A DNA stretch of 64,000 nucleotides from positions 1 to 64,000 of the forward strand of contig NZ_JACJPF010000036.1 in NCBI RefSeq assembly GCF_014695915.1, read 5' to 3'. The position numbers and the translations under genes were made by a program. Below, piece by piece: positions 8,740 to 17,534 of this stretch. Source of the DNA: Trichocoleus sp. FACHB-40. Its GTDB lineage: Bacteria > Cyanobacteriota > Cyanobacteriia > Cyanobacteriales > FACHB-T130. Position 1 is the first letter of the stretch; each line of letters starts with the position of its first letter. The notes under the pieces were generated by a model that was given only the letters and a program-made list of their open reading frames with translations, was not told where the DNA came from and searched no databases.

Positions 8740-9960
8740 TTAATCTACCTTCCGCAACAGTGTCCCTGGTTTAACAACCTCCTCAACTGTCGCTATTCCA
8801 ATTAAGCCCTCACGCGATTGGAGGGTCACTTTACCTCCACTACCTCCCTTAGCACCGATAATAGTAAACACCGTGCCATTTTCAATAGTTGCCAGGTCTA
8901 AACCACCCAACCACAACGTTGCCTTATTTCCTTTAACTTCGGTAATGACTGCATTTGCTACCGAACTTGGGGTGTTGATGAAATAGATAGGTTGGTTTTC
9001 ATATCCCCTGCCAACTTTAACTTCATAACGGGGAGTTTGGTTATCTGCGTCCAGTATATGTTTAGTTACGTGGGCGATCGCACTCTCCGGCGTACCCGTT
9101 TCCTGCCAGAGATACTGTGTCAGTAAATAGGTAAATGCTCCCGCATGGAAGCCATTAAAACGTGCATCTGCCGCCGTTTGAGAAGGATCTGTTGCAGCGA
9201 GTACAACTCCTTTGGCAACTCCCGCCCGATACCGCTTGACAAATTCTTCGCGCGAAAGCTTCAGTTTTGACAGCCACCTTTGTTGATACGCTTTTTCTTC
9301 AGGAGAAATCTGTAGTTTCATGCCTCCATCTCGCGATCGCACCCGACGATCCCTGGTAGCACCACCAGAGTAACAACTATCTAGAACAGCGGTGAAATTT
9401 TCAGTTTGCAATGCTGACATCAGCAGGAACAATGTGTGTCCCATAATGTCCTTGACGACACCGCCTTTTTCTGGGTATCCGGTGGGTAGTGTGGCATCAA
9501 CCGGAACGAAAGTGCCGTTTAATCCACTCTTACTACCTGGCTCAACAACAATTGGATCTGGATCGGAAACGCGAGAACCGTGTCCTGAGTAGTGATACAC
9601 TACCACATCTCCAGGCTTGGCTTGCTTAATCAGATGTTCTTCAAATGCCTCTAGAATTCCTTGGCGAGTTGCTTGTGTATCAGTCAGAGTGTAGATATCT
9701 TTGGGATTAAAACCAAAGCGGTGGATCAGCAGATGACGCTGCAACGCTACATCATTGACACACCCCCGCAAAGGTTGAATTGGAGGTTTATCGGGATAAT
9801 TATTGATGCCGACGAGTAAGGCAAGTTTGCGAGGGGTACTTTGTGCCAGAACTTTGCCATACCGATCTGCCTGTCGTTGAATATTAAGCTGGCTTAATCC
9901 TAACGTTCCCAGAGTAGATCCAGCGAATAGGAAGAACTGGCGACGAGAAATCTGTGCCAT
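8740..9960 (-). CDS. Metacaspase (caspase family C14 peptidase) with Tat signal
   Basis: A 406-residue protein. It starts MAQISRRQFFLFAGSTLGTLGLSQL, an RR-containing Tat-type signal, so export across the plasma or thylakoid membrane is likely. The p20-like caspase domain spans about 45-330. It begins LALLVGINNYPD and has the His/Cys dyad: His127 in VYHYSGHGSR and Cys196 in LDSCYSGG. Metacaspases normally cleave after Arg or Lys. The C-terminal 80 residues (AVITEVKGNKATLWLGGLDLATIENGTVFTI) look like a small beta domain. It is on the same strand as, and 1.5 domain families away from, the TPR-CHAT gene downstream. The 311-bp gap makes a strict operon uncertain. Confidence 0.93.
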   Translation of the reverse strand: MAQISRRQFFLFAGSTLGTLGLSQLNIQRQADRYGKVLAQSTPRKLALLVGINNYPDKPPIQPLRGCVNDVALQRHLLIHRFGFNPKDIYTLTDTQATRQGILEAFEEHLIKQAKPGDVVVYHYSGHGSRVSDPDPIVVEPGSKSGLNGTFVPVDATLPTGYPEKGGVVKDIMGHTLFLLMSALQTENFTAVLDSCYSGGATRDRRVRSRDGGMKLQISPEEKAYQQRWLSKLKLSREEFVKRYRAGVAKGVVLAATDPSQTAADARFNGFHAGAFTYLLTQYLWQETGTPESAIAHVTKHILDADNQTPRYEVKVGRGYENQPIYFINTPSSVANAVITEVKGNKATLWLGGLDLATIENGTVFTIIGAKGGSGGKVTLQSREGLIGIATVEEVVKPGTLLRKVD

Positions 9961-10059
9961 AACTGTTCTATTTATAATTGCTTGTCAAAGTGCCTTTACC
10001 TTAACGGTTTATTTCGACAGCCAGTAGTTTGTATCCAAAGTTGTAACAGTAACATTTTA

Positions 10060-10275
10060 TATAGCAGTTCTATTTTATTCGTGAAACAACGAACCGCTCT
10101 AGGGCGATTCAGAAAGAAAAGAGAGAATTTTACAGCCCCCGCAAGGATTGCTATAGAAAAATTCTCCGTCTCTCCTATAACTTCTCTCTGTGTATTTTTT
10201 GCCCTCCGTGGTTCGTTATCATGCCAAGGTAAGTTTCACAAATCAAGTCAGATGGCTATAGCAGTTCAAATAATA
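10060..10275. mobile_element. Nested TATAGCA-type MITE-like repeats
   Basis: TATAGCAGTTCTA begins at 10060, GGATTGCTATA ends at 10155, and a further GGCTATAGCAGTTC spans about 10255-10268. In between are GAACCG, GGTTCG and TTTCACAAATCAAGT segments related to the 95-bp element at 4559-4653. The arrangement looks like one copy abutting or inserted in another. No coding sequence. It occupies the gap between the metacaspase and the pentapeptide gene (9961-10276, 316 bases). Confidence 0.5.
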
Positions 10276-10276
10276 C

Positions 10277-10846
10277 TTAATAGTACAAAGTGCCATCAGG
10301 TAAAATAGCACTGTCTAGCTGAACGCCATCCAAAATCGCATATTCCAAATCGGCATTTCGCAAGTCAGCACCCCGCAAATCTGCGGCTTTGAGAATTGCA
10401 TTACTCAAGTCAGCACTGGTGAGATTAGTTTGCCTCAAATCAGCATTGCTAAGATCGGCACCTGGTAATTTTGCCGCTACCAACCCAGCACCAGCAAGGT
10501 TAGCACCAGCAAGATTAGCTTTGATTAGTCCGGCATAGTTAAGATTTACACCGTTCAAATTTGCACCACTGAGGTTGGTATTAATCAAGCTGGCACCCCC
10601 CAAATTGGCACCAACGAGATTAGCACCGCTTAAATTCGCAGCGCTGAGATTAGCACCAGCGAGATTAGCACCGCGCAAATCAGCAGCCTTTAAATCAACA
10701 TCGCGCAATTCGGCACCGCTTAAGTCGCACCCCGGACATTGTTTGGTGTTCAGCAATTGTTGAACGTGTTCTGGATTTGCTGCTGTGGCTGGTGTTGCTA
10801 ACGCTACAAACGACAAGAGAGCGATCGCTACAATTAATGGTGTCAT
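10277..10846 (-). CDS. Secreted pentapeptide-repeat protein
   Basis: The start is taken as ATG at 10846, giving 189 residues. It is preceded by GGTAGGA, and it puts a clean signal peptide (MTPLIVAIALLSFVALATPATA) at the N-terminus; the longer frame upstream would bury it. The mature part has a short segment HVQQLLNTKQCPGCDLSGAELR, then about 25 A(D/N)Lxx pentapeptides that should fold as a right-handed quadrilateral beta-helix. The CPGCDLSG start is typical of periplasmic or lumenal cyanobacterial members. Function in this family is generally unknown. It is divergent from the membrane protein gene at 10922, with 75 bases between the two starts. Confidence 0.88.
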   Translation of the reverse strand: MTPLIVAIALLSFVALATPATAANPEHVQQLLNTKQCPGCDLSGAELRDVDLKAADLRGANLAGANLSAANLSGANLVGANLGGASLINTNLSGANLNGVNLNYAGLIKANLAGANLAGAGLVAAKLPGADLSNADLRQTNLTSADLSNAILKAADLRGADLRNADLEYAILDGVQLDSAILPDGTLYY

Positions 10847-10921
10847 TCCTACCCTTGGTCTATTTAGCCAAAATTCTATACTTAGATTATTGACAAATAG
10901 TTTTTTTATTGAGGGACGGAC

Positions 10922-12241
10922 ATGGCTCCAAATCCCACCATCATGCGAGCAGTTGAACATCTGGGCTACCGCGTTACCGTTGGCGACGTGGCAACTCAGG
11001 CTGGATTAAACGTCAACATGACGGAGGCTGGATTACTCGCTTTAGCCTCCGATGCCGGGGGACATTTGCAGGTAGCAGAAACAGGTGAAATTGTCTACCT
11101 GTTCCCGAAAAATTTTCGGTCAATTCTCAACAACAAGTTTTTGCGGCTGCGGCTGAAGGAATGGTGGGAAAAAATCTGGAAGGTTTTGTTTTACCTGATC
11201 CGGATTTCCTTCGGGATTATCTTGATAGCGTCGATTGTGCTGATATTTGTAGCGATCGCTGCCATCATGATTGCGGCTTCTGCCAGCCGTGACGACGATT
11301 CTGGTAGCCATGACTCCGGCGGCGGCGGTATGATCTTCATGCCTCGCTTCTGGTTTGGGCCAGACATCTGGTGGTTTTTCTATCCAGACTATGGCGATCG
11401 CTATGAACGGCGGCGGGTAGCATCTCCAGAAAAGAAACAGATGAACTTCCTAGAAGGTGTCTTCTCGTTTCTGTTTGGCGATGGTAATCCTAACGCCGAT
11501 TTAGAAGAACGTCGCTGGAGTGCGATCGCTACCGTAATTCGCAACAACGGCGGTGCTGTAACAGCAGAACAAATCGCCCCCTATCTTGACGAAACTGGCT
11601 CAGGATGGGCTAAAGAATACGAAGACTATATGCTGCCAGTGCTAACCAAATTTAACGGGAAACCGGAAGTTAGCCCTGACGGAGACATAGTTTATCACTT
11701 CCCAGACTTGCAAATTACAGCCCAAGAGCGAAATTCCGAAGCAGTGGGTGCTTATCTGCGAGAGCGTCCTTGGCGCTTTAGTCAAGCCACTAGCGGACAG
11801 AATATGCTCTCAGCTGGACTAGGTGCGGTGAATATCGTCGGTGCTTTAGTTCTGGGTTCCCTATTGCGGGGTGAGGTTGGAGTGCAGTTAGCACAATCCG
11901 GCGGACTGATCGCCTTCGTACAGTCGATTTACTGGATTTTATTAGGCTACGGCACAGCTTTCTTAGCCATCCCCTTAATTCGCTATTTCTGGATTCAATT
12001 CAAAAATAAAAGGGTAGAAAGCAGGAATCAAAAGCGGCAAGATCGTGCCATCTTGTTAAATCAAGCCAATTCTGCCTTGCAGAAAAAAATCATCTATGCC
12101 CAACAGTTTGCTGCTAAAACTGTCCTCGGTCGTGATGATTTAGCTTACACCACCGAAAACGACTTGATAGAACAGGAAATTGAGCAATCTGACAAAATTG
12201 ATGCAGAATGGCAGCGCCGCCTCAATCAAAGCGGTTCATAA
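10922..12241 (+). CDS. Conserved cyanobacterial/plastid-type membrane protein of unknown function
   Basis: A 439-residue protein starting at ATG 10922 behind GAGGGACGG. Two segments resemble small winged-helix modules: about 5-65 (AVEHLGYRVTVGDVATQAGLNVNMTEAGLLALAS...GEIVYLFP) and about 195-265 (AIATVIRNNGGAVTAEQIAPYLDE...GDIVYHFP). Both end with the same IVYxFP motif, so they look like an internal duplication. A membrane segment follows the first (about 85-120), and two more lie near 295-365. A Gly/Asp-rich stretch and aromatic-rich loop (FWFGPDIWWFFYPDYGDRYERRR) separate the halves. I do not recognise a named family with certainty. Its upstream region is shared with the pentapeptide gene. 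Confidence 0.75.
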   Translation: MAPNPTIMRAVEHLGYRVTVGDVATQAGLNVNMTEAGLLALASDAGGHLQVAETGEIVYLFPKNFRSILNNKFLRLRLKEWWEKIWKVLFYLIRISFGIILIASIVLIFVAIAAIMIAASASRDDDSGSHDSGGGGMIFMPRFWFGPDIWWFFYPDYGDRYERRRVASPEKKQMNFLEGVFSFLFGDGNPNADLEERRWSAIATVIRNNGGAVTAEQIAPYLDETGSGWAKEYEDYMLPVLTKFNGKPEVSPDGDIVYHFPDLQITAQERNSEAVGAYLRERPWRFSQATSGQNMLSAGLGAVNIVGALVLGSLLRGEVGVQLAQSGGLIAFVQSIYWILLGYGTAFLAIPLIRYFWIQFKNKRVESRNQKRQDRAILLNQANSALQKKIIYAQQFAAKTVLGRDDLAYTTENDLIEQEIEQSDKIDAEWQRRLNQSGS

Positions 12242-12314
12242 CAATTCTTTTGGGTGTCTGAATAAGAACCCATATCCATAACAGGGGGTGTAATTCAAAC
12301 CTACTACTTCCCAA

Positions 12315-12370
12315 CCCTCCTCTCCTAGTTGATTAGAGAATTCATAGAGAGGAGGGATTTCTTTTTTTTG
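12315..12370 (+). terminator. Terminator downstream of the membrane protein gene
   Basis: CCCTCCTCTC (12315-12324) pairs perfectly with GAGAGGAGGG (12347-12356), and the stem is followed by ATTTCTTTTTTTTG. This is a strong intrinsic terminator about 75 bases past the stop at 12241. Confidence 0.85.
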
Positions 12371-12475
12371 TCTCGCAAGTCTTTTTCGTTGACGCTTTGT
12401 GGTCGGACGTTTGCATGTAGCGTTTCTCAGTTCGGTGGAATATATCGCGGTTCTGAGGTTAGAGCTACCAAGGTT

Positions 12476-12670
12476 AGGGACATGGCATTGCCCATTGGTG
12501 TCAACTTAACGTTAGCTTGGCGGTTGAAACCGCAGCTATACAAACAAAACCCGCCTGCGCGGGTTATAAGAATCTTGATCCGTTAGTCCGCGCAGGCGGA
12601 CTTGGTTTTTGTAGCCGCGAATTCATTCGCCGGGGCTTAAATTGACACCGATGGGCATTGCCATGTCCCT
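12476..12670. repeat. Nested palindromic element (about 195 bp) with 34-bp inverted ends
   Basis: The outer arms are 34 bp (12476-12509 and 12637-12670) and are inverted copies with three mismatches. Inside are GCGGTTGAAACCGC, a hairpin AACCCGC-CTGC-GCGGGTT (12548-12565) and a hairpin GTCCGC-GCAG-GCGGAC (12586-12601), which carries the same core in inverted orientation. No credible gene is present. The rest of the gap between 12242 and 12771 shows only the terminator at 12315. Confidence 0.8.
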
Positions 12671-12771
12671 ACAGTATCGCGCCCAACCCTTGAATTGCTG
12701 TAGTCAAATCGAACAAAGATGTATACCCACTTTTGCACAGCGATTCTTTGAGTTGCATCGCGTCCTAACTT

Positions 12772-13905
12772 TTACTTAATTTGAAGGCTAGTAAGGGACG
12801 TGTTCTGATAATAGTGTCCCAAAATTTGCTGATAGTTTACTCCCTGTTGAGCTAAATTATGAGCTCCCCACTGGCTCAAACCAAGACCATGACCGAAACC
12901 GCGACCATTGATCTGAAAACCTGTTGAGGAAGAACTAACAGTGAACCAGGTACTCTTAAGTCCCAATGCGCTACGCAACTGACTACCGCTCATCCGCCGC
13001 GTACTCCCATTACCCACTACTTTCATAGTCATTATGCGTCCCGTAGGCGTTGTGCGCTCTGGGACTAGGGTTTTGATATTGCTCACACCGAGAAGGCGAC
13101 TGAGTTCGCTCTTGGAGAAAGTTTTCTGCCACTGGTAGGGGGGCGCTCCCTGGTCGTAGTCTGCGACACCGCGCAAATACGGAAGCGGTTGTGTCCAAAC
13201 ATTTTCCACATTTTCCGTGTGTCCTCCAGAGGAGGAATGGAAGACGGCGAGAATCAGCTGGTTGTTGTAAGTTAGCACTTGCCCTGCTGTGGCATTTACA
13301 GCTTGATGCGTCCCTGTAGTTTCGGTATCAAGACCTTTGTATACCTGGGAACTTTGGGTGTCGCCAAGATCGTAAACGCCATTACCTGAAGTTTGACGTT
13401 TATAAAGGGCGTAGGTGCGGGCGGCGACAGCTTGCGCCTTCAGGGCTTCCAAGGGCCAGTTGCCGCCCATTTCTGCCCCTAAGACGCTGTAGAGATATTG
13501 TTCTAAATCGACTTGGTTAACGGCGGTGAGTCCTTTGCCTGAGGGAACGATGCGGGCGCGACCCCGATACCAGCGATCGCCTATCCAAACATATCCGCCA
13601 CTGGTCGGCTCAATCAATAGATCCGTGGCTTTTCGTCCATCCATCGCCACGCTACCGCCAGATGAACGGGCTTCTTTGCCATCCATTGGTGCCATTTCTC
13701 CCACAACTCGACCAGCACCGTCGCGGATTACAGCTTTGGTAGAACTGCCTATGGTAATCTTGCTAACACCTTGTTGAATTGCTACGCGCAATTCCATCGC
13801 AGCTTGAGCAGGGGCAACTAGGGCAATCCACAATAAGATAGTCAGCCCGGATGAAGAAGGATGGAGTAGTCTTTGAAAGAGCAATTGCAGACGTTGACTT
13901 ATCAT
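12772..13905 (-). CDS. SpoIID/LytB domain protein (amidase enhancer type), exported
   Basis: A 377-residue protein with an N-terminal signal or anchor (about 18-36, SGLTILLWIALVAPAQA). SpoIID/LytB motifs fill the rest: VDLEQYLYSVLGAEMGGNWPLEALKAQAVAARTYA, the AGQVLTYNNQLILAVFHSSSGGHTENVENVW segment, YLRGVADYD, and the C-terminal GRGFGHGLGLSQWGAHNLAQQG. In sporulating bacteria SpoIID is a lytic transglycosylase. Cyanobacteria do not make endospores, and the family there is thought to act on cell-wall peptidoglycan. The start is ATG at 13905. No close neighbours share its strand. Confidence 0.92.
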   Translation of the reverse strand: MISQRLQLLFQRLLHPSSSGLTILLWIALVAPAQAAMELRVAIQQGVSKITIGSSTKAVIRDGAGRVVGEMAPMDGKEARSSGGSVAMDGRKATDLLIEPTSGGYVWIGDRWYRGRARIVPSGKGLTAVNQVDLEQYLYSVLGAEMGGNWPLEALKAQAVAARTYALYKRQTSGNGVYDLGDTQSSQVYKGLDTETTGTHQAVNATAGQVLTYNNQLILAVFHSSSGGHTENVENVWTQPLPYLRGVADYDQGAPPYQWQKTFSKSELSRLLGVSNIKTLVPERTTPTGRIMTMKVVGNGSTRRMSGSQLRSALGLKSTWFTVSSSSTGFQINGRGFGHGLGLSQWGAHNLAQQGVNYQQILGHYYQNTSLTSLQIK

Positions 13906-14174
13906 CTGAGAAATTTCCTCACACTATACATAAAGGTCGTTCTAGTTATGGCGATCGTTAAACCTGAGCCGCATTGAGAGCAACAATAAAGTCTTTAATT
14001 CAAAACACCCCAGAGCATATCCGCTTGGTTTGGTATATGCAACCGGGTACATCTTCTATAAAGTAGATATATTTATCACGTTTGCCACTTCAGTGTCACC
14101 CATTGTTTTGAAATTGTATGCTGATAGTTATAGTTGGATTATTTTCAGACTTTGTGATCGTTGTCTAGAACAGA

Positions 14175-15110
14175 ATGCAGATTACTTTTTTAGGGACAAG
14201 CTCAGGTGTGCCAACGCGATCGCGCAACGTTTCCAGCGTGGCTCTCCGTCTACCCCAGAGGGGAAAATTCTGGCTATTTGACTGCGGCGAAGGCACCCAA
14301 CACCAACTCTTGCGGAGTGACCTGAAAATGGGTCAACTAGACCGCATTTTTATCACTCATATGCACGGAGACCATATCTTCGGCTTAATGGGTCTTTTAG
14401 CAAGCTGTGGTTTGGCTGGCAATACTCAACGCATGGATATCTATGGCCCTGCTGGTCTTAATGAATACCTGCGTGCTTCTAGACAATACTCTTCAACTCA
14501 TTTTTCTTACCCCGTCCAAGTTCACGCCGTACAACCAGGGATAGTGTATGAAGATGAAGAATATATCGTCAGTTGTCTTCCTCTAAAACATCGGGTGACT
14601 GCTTTTGGCTACCGAGTAACTGAAAAAGACCGTCCAGGGCGCTTCAATGTGGAAAAAGCAGCCCAAATGGGAATTCCACCTGGCCGCGTCTATGGGCAAC
14701 TCAAGCGTGGCGAAACAGTAACGCTGCTAGATGGACGGCAAATTAGCGGAACCGATTTGTGTGGCGAGACAGAGATCGGGCGCAAAATTGTTTACTGTAC
14801 AGACACGGTTTATTGTGACGAGGCGGTGGAATTGTCGCGGGATGCAGATGTGTTAATTCACGAAGCCACCTTTGCTCATCAAGATGCCCAGTTAGCTTTC
14901 GATCGCTTGCATTCTACCTCAACGATGGCGGCGCAAGTGGCTTATGCTGCGGGTGTCAACCAGCTGATTATGACCCATTTCAGCCCTCGCTATGCTCCTG
15001 GTAATGCCATTGTGTTAGATGATTTGCTAACTGAAGCTCGTGCCATTTTCCCGAACACGAAATTGGCATATGACTTTATGACTTATGAGGTACAAAGGAA
15101 TAGGAATTAG
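14175..15110 (+). CDS. rnz: Ribonuclease Z (tRNA 3'-endonuclease)
   Basis: Removes the 3' trailer from tRNA precursors. The 311-residue protein has the full short-form RNase Z pattern: [21 protein letters not shown] at the N-terminus, [14 protein letters not shown], the zinc-binding HMHGDH at residues 62-67, the exosite-like segment [67 protein letters not shown] and MTHFSPRY. Length is normal. It stands alone: the flanking genes are on the opposite strand. Confidence 0.97.
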   Translation: MQITFLGTSSGVPTRSRNVSSVALRLPQRGKFWLFDCGEGTQHQLLRSDLKMGQLDRIFITHMHGDHIFGLMGLLASCGLAGNTQRMDIYGPAGLNEYLRASRQYSSTHFSYPVQVHAVQPGIVYEDEEYIVSCLPLKHRVTAFGYRVTEKDRPGRFNVEKAAQMGIPPGRVYGQLKRGETVTLLDGRQISGTDLCGETEIGRKIVYCTDTVYCDEAVELSRDADVLIHEATFAHQDAQLAFDRLHSTSTMAAQVAYAAGVNQLIMTHFSPRYAPGNAIVLDDLLTEARAIFPNTKLAYDFMTYEVQRNRN

Positions 15111-15170
15111 GAGTTAGAAGTTAATAATTCATAACTCCGGAGGCGGAGCGTCTCCGGCTCCGCAAAAGTC

Positions 15171-15593
15171 TTACTGGCCGCTGGCTCTCTGAAGGCGATC
15201 GCGTATTTCAATTAAGCGAGATTGGCTGCTAACAGGCGATCGCGGTTGTGGAACTTCTGTGTTAGGCCAATTGGGCAAATCATTACAGGGACACAACTCT
15301 GGCGGCATTCCCACTGTCTTGATGGGTACGGGCATTTGGCAACGCCCACAAGGTGAAACGTCCCACCCTGGTGTCAGCAGTTGGGCAATTGTTTCCTGGG
15401 TGCCTTCGAGATAACAATCTCCTGACTCTGGTGAGATAATTTTCTGCCAGCAGCTTTCAAATTCTTCACTGTAGCGATCGCCCTGGATTACAGGTTGCGG
15501 CAGCAGCGCTTCTTTGCCATTGTGAATTAAAACCTTTTTGCCTAACTGAAACCAATAGGCAATATATTGTCTGACTTGGTGTTTGGATGCCAT
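15171..15593 (-). CDS. Small conserved protein with cysteine pairs, unknown function
   Basis: About 140 residues from ATG at 15593; a GTG at 15620 is an alternative start. The opening MASKHQVRQYIAYWFQLGKKVL looks like a conserved N-terminus. The middle contains a CGRCQMPVPIKTVGMPPELCPC segment, four cysteines in CxxC and CxC pairs that could bind zinc. I do not recognise a named family. Similar small proteins appear to be common in cyanobacteria, but I cannot confirm it here. The stop is 60 bases from the convergent rnz stop. Confidence 0.7.
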   Translation of the reverse strand: MASKHQVRQYIAYWFQLGKKVLIHNGKEALLPQPVIQGDRYSEEFESCWQKIISPESGDCYLEGTQETIAQLLTPGWDVSPCGRCQMPVPIKTVGMPPELCPCNDLPNWPNTEVPQPRSPVSSQSRLIEIRDRLQRASGQ

Positions 15594-15897
15594 AAGCTGA
15601 ATTTGACTCCTAGTTAACACTAGGAAATAGGCGAACTGCTCCCTCGGAAAGCTTACTTCTAATCTAGGCGATCGTTTTCTTCAGCATTTCTTGCTCTGGG
15701 TTGATTGTGCGTCAGACAAAATAATTAATCTTCTCTGACAATTCTAACCTTACAAGTTGGGTAACTCTACGCTAAAAAAGCAGGTATTTCCACCGTAGCG
15801 GCTTCTACCCTCTTTTGTTATTGCCTCGATTTACATCTTCTAAAATTTTGATAAAAATTTACTTTATTATAGGTGACAAAAGTACCAAATAGGTATA

Positions 15898-16500
15898 CTA
15901 AGAATCTGGTAAAGGGGAACCGAGGAGACTAAGATTAAGAACATGACCGCCAGTGACCAGAAAAACGGGATTAGCGATCGCGCCAACACGACGACACAGA
16001 GTTCCCAAGCGATCGCGGAACTTCCGACCGATGGGATAGGCGGGGACAACCCCCCAACCAGTTTCCTCCGCCACCAAAATTACATCAGCAGGACAGTTTA
16101 AAAGACTCTCTAGCAACTCCACAGAGGTAATCTCCCAAGCTTCATCGTCTTGGTCTAAGAAATTCGCCACCCACGTTCCCAGAGAATCAACCAACAGACA
16201 AGTAGACTGAACAGAATCTTGAATCGTTGCTGCTAGAGTTATAGGAACTTGCAGCGTTTGCCATTCGCACGGTCGTCGCTGCTGGTGTTGTTCAATACGC
16301 GATCGCCATTCCAAATCATCTGGATCAACTTGAGCCGTTGCCACGTAAACAACAGACTTACCCGAACGCATTGCTAGAGTTTCCGCCCACTCGCTTTTGC
16401 CAGACCGCGCCGGGCCAGTCACCAAGATTAGATGCCTATTAGAAGTAGAATCAACTCGTGTCACAAAGGCTGTTTTACTGATTTCAGGCGGGTTCTGCAT
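15898..16500 (-). CDS. cobU: Adenosylcobinamide kinase / adenosylcobinamide-phosphate guanylyltransferase
   Basis: Bifunctional enzyme of the late B12 pathway: phosphorylates adenosylcobinamide, then transfers GMP to make adenosylcobinamide-GDP. The start is ATG at 16500 (200 residues); the frame extends only to a TTG just before. The P-loop GPARSGKS is at about residues 29-36, followed by YVATAQVDPDDLEWRSRIEQHQQRRP, which holds the His expected to carry GMP. Then come LLVDSLGTWVANFL, the VILVAEETGWGVVPAYPIGRKFRDRLGTL segment and FLVTGG. Slightly longer than the enterobacterial enzyme at the N-terminus. No other cobalamin gene is nearby. Confidence 0.95.
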   Translation of the reverse strand: MQNPPEISKTAFVTRVDSTSNRHLILVTGPARSGKSEWAETLAMRSGKSVVYVATAQVDPDDLEWRSRIEQHQQRRPCEWQTLQVPITLAATIQDSVQSTCLLVDSLGTWVANFLDQDDEAWEITSVELLESLLNCPADVILVAEETGWGVVPAYPIGRKFRDRLGTLCRRVGAIANPVFLVTGGHVLNLSLLGSPLPDS

Positions 16501-16713
16501 CAAAGTTAAATTTAACAGCCCAAAAAATATATTTTATCCACCACTAGAGTGTCCAAGGTACTCTATTCGTTAAGAGTGAATGTAAAATTTTTCTTTTGTC
16601 GTTCAAGACCAGACAACAATAATACAAATAAAATAGAAAATTAAGCGAGTAACCAAAGCTGGAAAGCGGCACAAGAGCGGGTTTTAATTTCTACTACTAG
16701 GCGTGAAATAACC

Positions 16714-17433
16714 ATGAAACCAGAATTAAAACGGATTGAGACGACACTACACCAGCTATCGGATAAAAATCCTGAAATAGGCAATCAGCCTGACGGGATG
16801 GGGTGGCGTTCCCAGACACCAGATGTCGCACCATCGATTTCGATGACCGTAGAATCTTGGACAGACCAAAAGCAATCTGGTAAAACGCCAGTGCTGCCGA
16901 AATTAAAAACTCCCAGCTTCACCAACCATCGTAATGCTGCCAATCCTGCCCTAGCGACAACCCTACTGCAAGAAATCGAAGTAATTGTCGGTGGTTGGCA
17001 GAAAGAACTACATCAAATTTTGCGGCAAATTCAAGACCTCTACCTGGAAGGGCCAATTGTAGACGGTTGGTTAGAGTCTCATGCCCGCGAACCGGAAGTA
17101 GGCGTTGAAGTGTTGCGCGAGGCAGTAGAAACGGGCCATGCGGCATCTGTACACCAGTTGATGGACTACGTAGAAGAATGCAATCAACCGGATGGCAATG
17201 TGACGTGTGAATCTCCCCGTACCGGATACCGCTTAGTAGGTTTGGACGGGGATGGTCAATTGTGGTCGCGTCCCTGTCCGCCAGAACAGGTTCCTACTGT
17301 AAGTGTAGCGATCGCGCGTTATCAAAAACTGCGGCAATTGCTGGTTCGCAAACAAGACTTAGAAACCCGCCTTAGCCAATTGGCGGAAACTCTCATCGTT
17401 CTGCACGGTCATCTACAAGACCCAAGTTCTTAG
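16714..17433 (+). CDS. Conserved cyanobacterial protein of unknown function
   Basis: 239 residues, soluble, no signal peptide. The first 85 residues are low in hydrophobics and probably disordered. The rest is mostly helical: LLQEIEVIVGGWQKELHQILRQIQDLYLEGPIVDGWLES, then a short beta stretch GYRLVGLDGDGQLWSRPCPPEQVPTVSVAIARYQKLRQLL, and a C-terminal coiled coil (about 205-235). No catalytic motif is visible. I do not recognise the family. It precedes the glycosyltransferase operon by about 100 bases containing degenerate TTAGTCAT-like repeats, so cotranscription is uncertain. Confidence 0.7.
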   Translation: MKPELKRIETTLHQLSDKNPEIGNQPDGMGWRSQTPDVAPSISMTVESWTDQKQSGKTPVLPKLKTPSFTNHRNAANPALATTLLQEIEVIVGGWQKELHQILRQIQDLYLEGPIVDGWLESHAREPEVGVEVLREAVETGHAASVHQLMDYVEECNQPDGNVTCESPRTGYRLVGLDGDGQLWSRPCPPEQVPTVSVAIARYQKLRQLLVRKQDLETRLSQLAETLIVLHGHLQDPSS

Positions 17434-17534
17434 CATCATCTCGCCTGTGTCCGTATGTCATTAGTAGCCATTAGTCATTTGTTTGTTATAAATGACCCAT
17501 GACCGCTAACTTTTTGACCACCGACTAATGAGCA

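Noticed and set aside
12329-12586. Open frame of 85 codons on the plus strand
   Set aside because: It spans the terminator and the palindromic element; its translation has no recognisable pattern.
14030-14281. Open frame overlapping the start of rnz
   Set aside because: The rnz frame explains the sequence and carries the conserved N-terminus.
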